Positions 15,070 to 23,491 of a stretch of 64,000 nucleotides of DNA are shown here, in pieces. Numbering within the stretch: position 1 is the first letter of the stretch; each line of letters begins with the position of its first letter. Source of the DNA: RGIG3009 sp964470515. Its GTDB lineage: Bacteria; Bacillota; Clostridia; Oscillospirales; Acutalibacteraceae. The stretch lies in NCBI GenBank assembly GCA_964470515.1, contig CAYYDD010000001.1, forward strand, positions 1 to 64,000. Direction: 5' to 3'. Made by a program: the position numbers and the translations under genes. Below the pieces are notes generated by a model. It was not told where the DNA came from. It saw only the letters and a list, made by a program, of their open reading frames with translations, and made no database searches.

Positions 15070-15333
15070 ATGCGGCTTATCAACATCGGTTTCGGTAATA
15101 TGGTCGCCGCCGGACGGTTGGTGGCCATCGTGAGCCCGGAATCCGCTCCCATTAAGCGAATCATTCAGGAGGCGAAGGATCGGGGCAACCTGATCGACGC
15201 GACCTACGGGCGGCGTACCCGTGCGGTGCTCATCACCGACAGTGACCACGTGATTCTGTCGGCGGTACAGCCCGAAACGGTGGCCAACCGTCTGGGTGAG
15301 GACGATGAGGAGGATACCGGCAATGGCGAATGA
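15070..15333 (+). CDS. remA: RemA family DNA-binding regulator
   Basis: 87 aa. MRLINIGFGNMVAAGRLVAIVSPESAPIKRIIQEAKDRGNLIDATYGRRTRAVLITDSDHVILSAVQPET covers nearly the whole RemA (DUF370) family. In B. subtilis RemA is a ring-forming DNA-binding activator of biofilm matrix and osmoprotection genes. GGAGGGAG precedes the ATG. It is 13 bases after yicC and overlaps gmk by 11 bases. The acidic tail (GEDDEEDTGNGE) is an addition. Confidence 0.94.
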   Translation: MRLINIGFGNMVAAGRLVAIVSPESAPIKRIIQEAKDRGNLIDATYGRRTRAVLITDSDHVILSAVQPETVANRLGEDDEEDTGNGE

Positions 15334-15952
15334 GGTCAACCGCGGCTTCCTGATCGTACTGTCGGGGCCGTCGGGCTGCGGCAAGGGCACGGTGCTGGCG
15401 CAGCTACTGGCTGAGCGTGAGGATACTACGTTGTCGATCTCGGTTACTACGCGGAATCTGCGTCCGGGCGATGAGGATGGTGTGCAGTATTACTTCCGTA
15501 CCCGTGAGCAGGTCGAGCAGATGATCCGCGACGATGAACTGTTGGAATATGCCCGGTACAATGAAAATTACTACGGTACGCCGAAGGCGGCGGTGGAGAA
15601 TCACCTTGCCGCCGGGCGCAACGTGATACTGGAGATCGAGGTGCAGGGTGCCGAAAAGGTGATGAGCCGCTGGACGGAGGATTACGTGTCACTGTTTCTC
15701 GCGGCCCCGTCGCTGGCTGAGCTGGAGCGCCGCTTGCGCGGCCGCGGCACAGAGACCGAGACGGAGATACAAAATCGGTTATCTGCCGCGCGCGAGGAGC
15801 TCCGTCACGTCGGCAGTTATCAATACTTAGTTGTCAACGATGAGGTGGCATTGGCCGTGGAGAGAATCAACGCCATCATCGAGGCAGAAAAACTGCGGTT
15901 TGCCCGCAACAAAAATAAATTGGAGGCTTTGAATTATGCTGAATCCCCGTGA
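15323..15952 (+). CDS. gmk: Guanylate kinase
   Basis: 209 aa from the ATG at 15323, with GGAGG nine bases upstream; earlier in-frame starts lie inside remA. Phosphorylates GMP to GDP with ATP. The P-loop is GPSGCGKGT near residue 14. SVTTRNLRPGDEDGVQYYF and the YARYNENYYGTPKAAVE segment form the GMP-binding part; RLRGRGTETETEIQNRL is the lid. It overlaps both neighbours, remA and rpoZ, which suggests coupled translation. Confidence 0.95.
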   Translation: MANEVNRGFLIVLSGPSGCGKGTVLAQLLAEREDTTLSISVTTRNLRPGDEDGVQYYFRTREQVEQMIRDDELLEYARYNENYYGTPKAAVENHLAAGRNVILEIEVQGAEKVMSRWTEDYVSLFLAAPSLAELERRLRGRGTETETEIQNRLSAAREELRHVGSYQYLVVNDEVALAVERINAIIEAEKLRFARNKNKLEALNYAESP

Positions 15953-16136
15953 TATCGAGAAGTTGAAAGGCAAAAACAGCCGCTATGCCGTTGTTGTGGG
16001 CGTTGCCAAGCGTGCCCGCGATATTGCGCAGGAGGCGGAGGATAACGGTGTTATTCTGATCGAAAAGCCGGTCAGTATGGCGATCAATGATTTTGAGGGC
16101 GGCGATTATAAAATGATCGTGTCGGACGAAGACTAA
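15936..16136 (+). CDS. rpoZ: RNA polymerase omega subunit
   Basis: 66 aa. Small subunit that helps fold and stabilise beta-prime. MLNPRDIEKLKGKNSRYAVVVGVAKRARDIAQEAE matches the conserved first half, with KNSRYAVVVGVAKRAR as its core. KPVSMAINDFEGGDYKM is the usual end segment. It overlaps the last 17 bases of gmk, the common gmk-rpoZ arrangement. A terminator follows, although priA is normally next in the same unit. Confidence 0.94.
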   Translation: MLNPRDIEKLKGKNSRYAVVVGVAKRARDIAQEAEDNGVILIEKPVSMAINDFEGGDYKMIVSDED

Positions 16137-16148
16137 CAACCATCCGGG

Positions 16149-16173
16149 AAGACGCCCTGCACGGGCGTCTTTT
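16149..16173 (+). terminator. Terminator after rpoZ
   Basis: AAGACGCCC (16149-16157), loop TGCAC, GGGCGTCTT (16163-16171) followed by TT. A compact intrinsic terminator separating rpoZ from priA. Confidence 0.8.
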
Positions 16174-16183
16174 CGCGCTTTAA

Positions 16184-16452
16184 ACTACAACTGACGCACT
16201 CAAGCCTGCCTAAAACGGCGGATTTTGGGTGCTTTGTGGCTTGTTATCATCGCAAGGCGGGAGCCTTGCTTCTTCTGCCGTACCCCAAATCATCCCAAAG
16301 CCGCCCGTTTATAGGTCGGAGAATTTACTTTGAGGCAATGGTGTGGGATGCAAGGCAAAAATGCAGGTTATCTTTTCGGATTTACGAGTATTTTAACGCA
16401 GCAGACGCAGCATTTCCTCAAAGTAAATCGGGTTCGAGTGCGTCAGTTGTGG
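16184..16452. mobile_element. MITE-like element with terminal inverted repeats and TTAA flanks
   Basis: The left end CTACAACTGACGCACTCAAG (16185-16204) matches the reverse complement of the right end (16433-16452, CCACAACTGACGCACTCGAA) at about 17 of 20 bases. TTAA lies at 16180-16183, and another TTAA directly follows the right end at 16453-16456, like a target duplication. Inside is a second inverted pair, ATTTACTTTGAGG and CCTCAAAGTAAAT. No coding frame is present. A left-end relative sits at 14089-14162. The right end stops about six bases ahead of the priA ribosome site. Confidence 0.7.
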
Positions 16453-16469
16453 TTAAGGGAGGTGTCGGG

Positions 16470-18935
16470 GTGTCCCGTGTCGTGAAGGTCGCGGTCGAGC
16501 AGGCCGCCTATCATTTTGATAAGCTGTACAGCTACACGGTGGATGCGTCGATACCTGTTCGTCGCGGCTGTCGCGTGCTGGTGCCGTTCGGTCGGGGAGA
16601 CCGTTGCCGTCAAGGCATCGTGATGGAGCTTGCAGAGGAGACGGAGACCACGCGGCTCAAGCCCGTGGCCGAGGTGCTGGAGAAAGAGCCGTTGCTGAGT
16701 GAGGAGCTGCTCGAGCTGGCGCTGTGGCTGCGTGAGCGCACCTTCTGTACCGTGTTTGACGCGGTACGTGCGATGCTGCCGACCGGACTGTACTGGAATG
16801 TGAAGCCCGTGTTTTTGCCGATACGGCCGTTGCCGGAGGGGGAAACGGAACGGATGTCCCCCGAGGAGACGGCGGTGTATAAGCTGGCGTGCTCAATGAG
16901 CAGCCGCCTGCCGGACGGCGTGCCGGGGGATAAGCTGTTGCGCTGTGCGGGCTTCAGCGGTGACGTAAAGCTGCTGGATACGATGCTTCGTCGCGGCTGG
17001 CTGACCCGCAGTGACGATGCGTTTCGCCGTTCGGGGGATGCGACACGCCGTATGGCGCGATTGCGCGTCCCGCCGGAGGAGCTGGAGGCGGCTCTGAAAG
17101 CAACGAAATGCAGTCCCAAGCAAAGGGCGGTGGTCTCGCTGCTGGAGGCGGCGGGGACGGCCTCCGTCAAGGAATTGTGCTATCTGGCCGGTGTCACCGA
17201 GGCGGTGGTATCGGCACTCGTTAAGAAGGAACTGATTGAAATTTACGATCAGGAATGGCTGCGTACACCGTCGCGGCGACTCGGGAAGCCCGAGGTCGAG
17301 ACGGCCGTGCTGGAGCCGGAGCAGCAGTCGGCTTTTGAAGGACTGCTTGCCCGTTACCGTGAAAATGAGGCTGCGTGTGCGTTGCTGTACGGGGTGACCG
17401 GCAGCGGTAAAACGCAGGTGTATATGCATCTGATCGACCGTGTGATCGCGGAGGATAAGCAGGTCGTGGTGCTGGTGCCGGAGATCGCTTTGACACCGCA
17501 GCTTACCCAGCAATTCCTGCGGCGGTACGGTGCCCGTGTGGCGGTGCTACACAGCGGCTTATCGGTCGGAGAACGGATGGATGAGTGGAAACGTATCCGC
17601 CGTGGTGAGGCCGCTATTGTGGTGGGAACGCGCTCGGCGGTGTTTGCGCCGGTCAGCCGATTGGGACTGATCGTCATAGATGAGGAGCAGGAGCATACGT
17701 ATAAATCGGAGAGTACGCCGCGGTATCATGCCCGTGAGGTGGCAAAATTTCGTTGTGCCAGACATAAGGCACTGCTGGTGCTGGCCTCCGCGACCCCCAG
17801 TGTGGAAAGCTATCACGCCGCGGCGTGCGGGAGGTATTCGTTGCATACACTGACGATGCGCTACGGTGATGCGGTGCTGCCGCAGGTGCAGGTGGTGGAT
17901 ATGCGCACGCAGACCGACGGCTCGCTGTTCAGCGAGACACTGAAGCACGAGCTGCGTACGTGTATCGAGAACGATCGTCAGGCAATCCTGTTGCTCAACC
18001 GGCGTGGATATCAGACCTTTGTATCCTGTCGCTCGTGCGGGAGGGTCATTACCTGCCCGTCGTGCAGTATTTCAATGACCTATCACCGGGCGAATAACCG
18101 GCTGATGTGCCATTATTGCGGGCATATGCAGCCGATGACGCTACGTTGCCCGGATTGCGGGTCGGAGCACGTGCGGTACTCGGGTGTTGGCACACAGCGG
18201 GTCGAGGAGGAGCTGCAACAGCTGTTCCCGGATATTCGGGTGCTACGGATGGATACCGATACCACGATGTCCCGCTTTGCGTATGAAGAAAGGTTCAAGG
18301 AATTTGCCGAGGGCAAATACAGTGTGATGATCGGTACGCAGATGGTGGCCAAGGGACTGGATTTTCCGAACGTGTCCCTGGTGGGCGTGCTGTCGGCGGA
18401 TCAGTCGCTGTACGCGGGGGATTACCGCGCGTATGAAACGACCTTTTCGCTGCTGACGCAGGTCATCGGCCGCGCGGGGCGGCGGGAGCTGCCCGGCAAG
18501 GCGGTCATTCAGACGACGGTGCCCGAGCACTATGTGATCGGGCAGGCCTCCGCGCAGGATTATCCCGCGTTTTATCAGGTGGAGATCGCCGCCCGTCGGC
18601 AAATGAAATATCCGCCGTTTACGGAGCTGTGCGTATTCGTGCTATCCGGTGTGCGCGAGGCGGCGGTAAAGGAGGCGGCGGGGCGGCTGTTCGCGTTGCT
18701 GCGGCAGACCGTGAAGCAGCCCGAATACGAGGCGGTGCCGCTGATCGTGCTGGATCCGACACCGGCGGCGGTGTCGCGTGTGTCGGGGAAATACCGCTAT
18801 AAGCTGCTTGTCAAGCTGGGCGGCACGGCACTATCCCGACGGCTGATCGGCGAGCTACTCACACGCTTTGCCGCTGATGCGGCCAATCGGGAGGTGTCGG
18901 TGTACGCCGACCGCAATCCCGCGACCATTTTGTAA
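16470..18935 (+). CDS. priA: Primosomal replication helicase PriA
   Basis: 821 aa from a GTG at 16470, preceded by GGGAGG at 16458-16463; the open frame continues upstream only through the MITE-like element. Restarts stalled replication forks by unwinding the lagging-strand side and loading the primosome. An N-terminal DNA-binding part leads to a helicase core with Walker A GVTGSGKTQVY and DEEQEHTYK (DEAH-like). A zinc module of four CxxC pairs follows (CRSCG, CPSC, CHYCG, CPDCG), then GTQMVAKGLDFPNV and QVIGRAGRR, the late helicase motifs. Length fits the family. Confidence 0.95.
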   Translation: MSRVVKVAVEQAAYHFDKLYSYTVDASIPVRRGCRVLVPFGRGDRCRQGIVMELAEETETTRLKPVAEVLEKEPLLSEELLELALWLRERTFCTVFDAVRAMLPTGLYWNVKPVFLPIRPLPEGETERMSPEETAVYKLACSMSSRLPDGVPGDKLLRCAGFSGDVKLLDTMLRRGWLTRSDDAFRRSGDATRRMARLRVPPEELEAALKATKCSPKQRAVVSLLEAAGTASVKELCYLAGVTEAVVSALVKKELIEIYDQEWLRTPSRRLGKPEVETAVLEPEQQSAFEGLLARYRENEAACALLYGVTGSGKTQVYMHLIDRVIAEDKQVVVLVPEIALTPQLTQQFLRRYGARVAVLHSGLSVGERMDEWKRIRRGEAAIVVGTRSAVFAPVSRLGLIVIDEEQEHTYKSESTPRYHAREVAKFRCARHKALLVLASATPSVESYHAAACGRYSLHTLTMRYGDAVLPQVQVVDMRTQTDGSLFSETLKHELRTCIENDRQAILLLNRRGYQTFVSCRSCGRVITCPSCSISMTYHRANNRLMCHYCGHMQPMTLRCPDCGSEHVRYSGVGTQRVEEELQQLFPDIRVLRMDTDTTMSRFAYEERFKEFAEGKYSVMIGTQMVAKGLDFPNVSLVGVLSADQSLYAGDYRAYETTFSLLTQVIGRAGRRELPGKAVIQTTVPEHYVIGQASAQDYPAFYQVEIAARRQMKYPPFTELCVFVLSGVREAAVKEAAGRLFALLRQTVKQPEYEAVPLIVLDPTPAAVSRVSGKYRYKLLVKLGGTALSRRLIGELLTRFAADAANREVSVYADRNPATIL

Positions 18936-18949
18936 AGGAGATAACGAGT

Positions 18950-19417
18950 ATGGCGATTCGTAATATTTTAAAGGACGACGATCCGATGCTACGTAAGGTG
19001 TGCCGCCCGGTGACGGAGTTTAACGAACGGCTGTGGCAGCTTTTGGATGATATGGCCGATACGATGCACGCGGCTCCCGGTGTGGGTCTGGCGGGTCCGC
19101 AGGTGGGTATCCTGCGCCGTGTAGTCGTGATGGATGTGGGTGACGGCGTGATCGAGGCGATCAATCCTGAGATCGTCAGTCGTGAGGGCGAGCAGAGTGG
19201 CGAAGAGGGTTGCTTGTCGTTTCCCGGCAAGTGGGGCATCGTCACCCGTCCGTATAAGGTGAAAATGAAGGCGCAGGACCGCCACGGTAAATGGTATTAT
19301 CTCACCGGCGAGGAGCTGCTCGCACGGTGTATGTGCCATGAGATCGATCATCTCGACGGCGTGGTGTTTTTAGACCACGTCAGTGAAGTGATGATTGACG
19401 GGGGGAAAAAGGGTTGA
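18950..19417 (+). CDS. def: Peptide deformylase
   Basis: 155 aa. Removes the formyl group from the starting methionine of new proteins. The three metal motifs are present: GVGLAGPQVG (44-53), EEGCLSFPG with C88, and HEIDHLDG with H130, E131 and H134. These bind Fe2+ or another metal and supply the catalytic glutamate. AAAGGAG precedes the ATG. The last bases overlap fmt, the usual pairing because Fmt adds the formyl group that Def removes. Confidence 0.95.
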   Translation: MAIRNILKDDDPMLRKVCRPVTEFNERLWQLLDDMADTMHAAPGVGLAGPQVGILRRVVVMDVGDGVIEAINPEIVSREGEQSGEEGCLSFPGKWGIVTRPYKVKMKAQDRHGKWYYLTGEELLARCMCHEIDHLDGVVFLDHVSEVMIDGGKKG

Positions 19418-20340
19418 ATATTATCTTTATGGGAACACCGGAATTCAGCGTTCCTTGTCTGGAACGGCTGATTTCGGACGGGCATACGGTGTCGCTGGTC
19501 GTCACGCAGGCGGATAAGCCGAAGGGGCGCGGCCAGAAGCTGACACCGCCTCCGGTGAAGCAATGCGCATTACAGTACGGCATTCCGGTGTTGCAACCGA
19601 AATCGCTGCGTGATGTCGAAACGCAGACAACGTTGCGCGAGTATGCGCCGGAGCTTATCATCGTGGTGGCCTACGGTAAAATTTTGCCGCGTGAGGTACT
19701 GGAGTTGCCGCCGTACGGCTGTATCAACGTGCACGCGTCGCTGCTGCCGCGGTATCGCGGTGCGGCGCCCATCCAGTGGGCGGTACTGAGCGGAGAAAGC
19801 GAGTCCGGTGTCACGACGATGTTTATGGACGCGGGACTGGATACCGGCGATATGTTGCTGAAGGACAGCGTGGCTATCCCCTCGGATATGACGGCGGGTG
19901 AACTGCACGATGTGTTGTCGGAGAGGGGGGCGGAGTTGCTGTCCCGCACCGTTGATGCCCTGCAGGCGGGAACGCTGACACGCACGCCGCAGAGCGATGC
20001 GGAGTCCTGCTATGCGCCGATGCTGGATAAATCGCTGTGCGCGATGGATTTCACCAAAACCGCGCAACAGCTGCACAATCAGGTGCGGGGGCTGTCACCG
20101 TGGCCGGTCGCCACGGTCGAGCGCGGCGGTAAGAAGCTCAAGATCCACCGTACACGGGTGGCGGGGATGTGTGACGTGGCCGCGGGTCTGATCGTCTCCA
20201 CCGAGCCGCTACAGGTGGCGTGCGGTCAGGGAACGCTGTTGGAAATTTGTGAGGTGCAGGCCGAGGGAGGCAAACGGATGGACGCGGTGGCGTATTTCCG
20301 CGGTCATCCCGCCGAGCCGCTGACACCATTTATCAATTAA
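19414..20340 (+). CDS. fmt: Methionyl-tRNA formyltransferase
   Basis: 308 aa with a TTG start inside the def stop (TTGA). Formylates Met-tRNA(fMet) from 10-formyl-THF. NIIFMGTPEFSVPCLERLI opens the Rossmann-like domain. NVHASLLPRYRGAAPIQWA holds the Asn and His of the formyl-transfer site, and GLDTGDMLL its aspartate. A C-terminal OB-like domain (about 205-300) binds the tRNA. The ribosome site is a G-rich stretch (GGGGG) just upstream within def. Confidence 0.95.
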   Translation: MNIIFMGTPEFSVPCLERLISDGHTVSLVVTQADKPKGRGQKLTPPPVKQCALQYGIPVLQPKSLRDVETQTTLREYAPELIIVVAYGKILPREVLELPPYGCINVHASLLPRYRGAAPIQWAVLSGESESGVTTMFMDAGLDTGDMLLKDSVAIPSDMTAGELHDVLSERGAELLSRTVDALQAGTLTRTPQSDAESCYAPMLDKSLCAMDFTKTAQQLHNQVRGLSPWPVATVERGGKKLKIHRTRVAGMCDVAAGLIVSTEPLQVACGQGTLLEICEVQAEGGKRMDAVAYFRGHPAEPLTPFIN

Positions 20341-20354
20341 TGGGGAGGGACGGT

Positions 20355-21692
20355 ATGCCGCAGAATGCGCGTATCGCGGTGGTGAAGGCACTGGCCGAGC
20401 TACATCGTCGGCAGGGATATTCGAATATTGTGCTGGATCAGCTACTACGCACGGCGGAGCTGTCCGAGGCTGATAAAGCGCTGGCAGCCCGCTTGTTTTA
20501 CGGTGTGCTCGAACGGCGATTGACGCTCGACTATATTTTGTCGGGTGCGTCGTCGGTACCGTTGCGCAAAATGCACCCGATGGTGCGTGAAACACTGCGG
20601 GTGGCGGTGTATCAGCTATTGTTTATGGACAAGGTACCCGCGGCGGCCGCAGTGAATGAAGCGGTGTCCGGCGTGAGGCAATTAAAGCAGGGACAGGCTT
20701 CCGGCTTTGTCAACGGTGTGCTGCGCGGTATCGTGCGGCGGCTGGACACGGTGTGGGACGATCTGCCCGACGGTGATGAGGGCTTGGCGATCCGTCATTC
20801 CTGCCCAACGGAGCTTATTGCGTTTTGGCGTGCGGCGTACGGTGACGCGATGGCCGGGCGGCTCACGGTCGCCGTGAACGAGACGCCGGATGCGTTTTTA
20901 AGGGTGAACACCCTGCGCACGAGCGATGAGAAATTTTCGGCGCGACTGACGGAATTGGGTGCCGAACACCGTATTTGCGAGGAATTACCGCATTGTTTTC
21001 AGTTAAAAAACGGATATTTTTCAAATAAACTTGAAACTCACGAGAAAAACTGGTATTATTATCAGGATAAGGCCTCGCAATGGGCGTGTTTTGCCTTGGG
21101 CGCACAGCCGGGGGAGAGTATCGCCGACGTGTGCGCCGCCCCGGGCGGCAAGAGCTTTACGGTGGCGCAGATGATGCAAAACACCGGCAGCGTGCTAGCG
21201 TGCGATATGTATCCCTCCAAGTGCGAGACCATCGAGCGCCGTGCCGAGGAGCTTGGTATCACCATCATCCGTACCGCTCCGCGCGATGCGTCAGCTCCGT
21301 GCCCCGCACAGCTGCGCGGCAGCTTCGACCGCGTGTTGTGCGACGTGCCGTGCTCCGGTCTGGGCGTTATTCGCCGCAAGCCGGAGATCCGCTACAAAAA
21401 GCCGGTGGAGTTTGCCGAGCTACCCGAGTTGCAGTACCGTATTCTGGAGCGAAGCGCGGAGCTGGTAAAGCCCGGCGGGGTATTGCAGTATTCTACCTGC
21501 ACGCTCAATCCGGCGGAGAATGAGGAGATTGCCACGCGTTTTTTGTGCGAGCATCCCGAGTTTTCGCCGCGGGTGCTGCCGCTGGATACGTGCTTTGCCG
21601 CGATAGGGCAGACCCCGTCGCATACCATTACGTTGTTTCCGCCCGTACACGGGACCGATGGGTTCTTTATTGCGGGATTTTGCAAAAAATGA
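20355..21692 (+). CDS. rsmB: 16S rRNA (cytosine-967-C5)-methyltransferase
   Basis: 445 aa from the ATG at 20355, because GGGGAGGG sits immediately upstream; an in-frame ATG at 20340 overlaps that site. The N-terminal NusB-like domain (residues about 1-140) is followed by the SAM methyltransferase. VCAAPGGKSF is the SAM loop and DVPCSGLGVIRRKPEIRYK holds the active-site motif IV cysteine; YSTCTLNPAENEE provides motif VI and the nucleophile. It modifies C967 of 16S rRNA by E. coli numbering. The def-fmt-rsmB-rlmN order is standard. Confidence 0.94.
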   Translation: MPQNARIAVVKALAELHRRQGYSNIVLDQLLRTAELSEADKALAARLFYGVLERRLTLDYILSGASSVPLRKMHPMVRETLRVAVYQLLFMDKVPAAAAVNEAVSGVRQLKQGQASGFVNGVLRGIVRRLDTVWDDLPDGDEGLAIRHSCPTELIAFWRAAYGDAMAGRLTVAVNETPDAFLRVNTLRTSDEKFSARLTELGAEHRICEELPHCFQLKNGYFSNKLETHEKNWYYYQDKASQWACFALGAQPGESIADVCAAPGGKSFTVAQMMQNTGSVLACDMYPSKCETIERRAEELGITIIRTAPRDASAPCPAQLRGSFDRVLCDVPCSGLGVIRRKPEIRYKKPVEFAELPELQYRILERSAELVKPGGVLQYSTCTLNPAENEEIATRFLCEHPEFSPRVLPLDTCFAAIGQTPSHTITLFPPVHGTDGFFIAGFCKK

Positions 21693-21704
21693 GGTGTCCG
21701 CACG

Positions 21705-22736
21705 ATGTCGGAGGATATCCGCTCGCTGACAGAAGAACAATTAAAAGAGCGTTTTGCGGCGCTTGGGTATCCCTCGTTTCGCTGTAAGCAGGTTATACAA
21801 TGGCTGGATAACGGCTGTGCCTCGTTTGAGGAGATGACCAATCTGCCGCTCCGTATGCGGCAGCAGTTGGCTGAAGTATTTGCTATCCCCGGTGTGACCA
21901 TCCTGCGGCGGCTGGAATCGAAGCTGGATGAGACCGTGAAGTACCTGTTCGGGCTGTCGGACGGGGAAACGGTGGAATCCGTGCTGATGAGCTATCATCA
22001 CGGCTGGTCGCAATGCTTATCCACGCAGGTGGGCTGCCGTATGGGCTGTTCGTTCTGCGCGACGGGTATGGGCGGGTTATCCCGTAACCTGTCGTCGGCG
22101 GAGATGCTGTCCCAGATCGAAACGGCCCAGCGTGACCGCGGTATCCGCGTGTCGTCGGTGGTGCTGATGGGGATGGGCGAGCCGCTGGATAATTACGAGC
22201 AGGTATTACACTTTTTGAAAACACTCGCCCGTCCGGGCGGTGTCCATATCGGGATGCGTCACGTATCCCTTTCCACCTGCGGTCTGGTAGACGGTATCTA
22301 CCGACTGATGGAGGAAAAGCTACAGCTGACGCTGTCGGTGTCGTTGCACGCACCGAACGATGCGATCCGTTCACGGCTGATGCCGATCAACCGCCGGTAT
22401 CCGGTGGAGGAGCTGCTGAAAGCGTGTCGGGAGTATGTTCGGGCGACCGGTCGGCGTATATCGTTTGAATATGCGATGATCGACGGCGTAAACGACAGCG
22501 ATGCCTGTGCCCTGGAGCTGGTCTCCCGCCTTAAAGGGATGCTGTGTCACATCAATCTGATCCCCGCCAACGAAGTGCGCGGCAAGGATCATCGGCGCAG
22601 CTCTCAGGCTCGCCTGAGACGGTTTCAACAGCTTTTGGAGCAACAGGGTCTGACCGTGACGGTCAGACGAACGCTTGGCGCGGATATCAGCGCCTCCTGC
22701 GGGCAGCTTCGCCGGCAGGAACGAGAGGAGGATTAG
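21705..22736 (+). CDS. rlmN: Dual-specificity RNA methyltransferase RlmN
   Basis: 343 aa. A radical-SAM enzyme that methylates A2503 of 23S rRNA and A37 of some tRNAs. GCRMGCSFC gives the CxxxCxxC cluster at C111, C115 and C118. MGMGEPLDNYEQV and SLHAPNDAIRSRLMPINRRYP are further signatures. C332 in ADISASCGQL is the cysteine that carries the transient methyl group. GAGGTG precedes the ATG. Confidence 0.95.
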   Translation: MSEDIRSLTEEQLKERFAALGYPSFRCKQVIQWLDNGCASFEEMTNLPLRMRQQLAEVFAIPGVTILRRLESKLDETVKYLFGLSDGETVESVLMSYHHGWSQCLSTQVGCRMGCSFCATGMGGLSRNLSSAEMLSQIETAQRDRGIRVSSVVLMGMGEPLDNYEQVLHFLKTLARPGGVHIGMRHVSLSTCGLVDGIYRLMEEKLQLTLSVSLHAPNDAIRSRLMPINRRYPVEELLKACREYVRATGRRISFEYAMIDGVNDSDACALELVSRLKGMLCHINLIPANEVRGKDHRRSSQARLRRFQQLLEQQGLTVTVRRTLGADISASCGQLRRQEREED

Positions 22737-22742
22737 CCCCAT

Positions 22743-23474
22743 ATGCGAACATTAGGAGCGTCCCATCCGGGACGGGTGCGTGCCAGTAATCAGGACGCCT
22801 ATCTCTGCGGAAAGCTCACCGAAAACACCGCGTTTGCCGTGGTGTGTGACGGTATGGGCGGCGCGAACGGCGGTAACATCGCCAGTTCGATCGCGATGCG
22901 GAGCATTGCCGAACGATTGGTGGACGATTACCGCGAGAATGCCACACCCGAGGTGGTGCGCGAGCTGCTGGAATCGGCTGTGCTGGAGGCAAACGGTGAG
23001 GTCTACCGCGCCGCCAGAGAGGAGCCCGAGCTGTACGGCATGGGCACCACCGCGGTAGCGGCCATTGCCACGCAGGAGGCGGTATACATCGCCTACGTGG
23101 GTGACAGCCGTGCCTACGTCATCACACCGCGCGAGATCGAGCAGGTCACGAAGGATCATTCGGTCGTGCAGGATATGGTGGATAAGGGGCAGATCACGCC
23201 GGAAGAGGCCAAAACGCATCCGCAAAAGCATTTCCTCACCCGTGCGCTGGGTGTGGAGCCGGATCTGGAATGTGCGTTTACGCGTGTCGCGTTCCCCGAG
23301 AACGGAACGCTGCTCATCTGCACCGACGGTCTGTCGAATATGGTCGCGGCGGAGACGATCCAATCGCTGGTGCGCACGTTTGCGTTCCAGGATATTCCCA
23401 TGAAGCTCATTACCACCGCTAATCTGGCGGGCGGAAGCGATAATATTACGGTTGTCGCGGTTACGAAAAACTAA
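22743..23474 (+). CDS. stp: PP2C-type Ser/Thr protein phosphatase (PrpC/Stp)
   Basis: 243 aa. RVRASNQDAY and VVCDGMGGANGG (D36, G37) hold the metal-binding acids; GDSRAYVI and SDNITVVAV complete the PP2C motifs. It removes phosphate from PrkC and its targets. It starts six bases after rlmN, with GAGGAGG upstream, and the kinase gene follows 17 bases later. It is the partner phosphatase in the growth and germination signalling pair. Confidence 0.95.
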   Translation: MRTLGASHPGRVRASNQDAYLCGKLTENTAFAVVCDGMGGANGGNIASSIAMRSIAERLVDDYRENATPEVVRELLESAVLEANGEVYRAAREEPELYGMGTTAVAAIATQEAVYIAYVGDSRAYVITPREIEQVTKDHSVVQDMVDKGQITPEEAKTHPQKHFLTRALGVEPDLECAFTRVAFPENGTLLICTDGLSNMVAAETIQSLVRTFAFQDIPMKLITTANLAGGSDNITVVAVTKN

Positions 23475-23491
23475 GGACGCAGGAGGTTACT

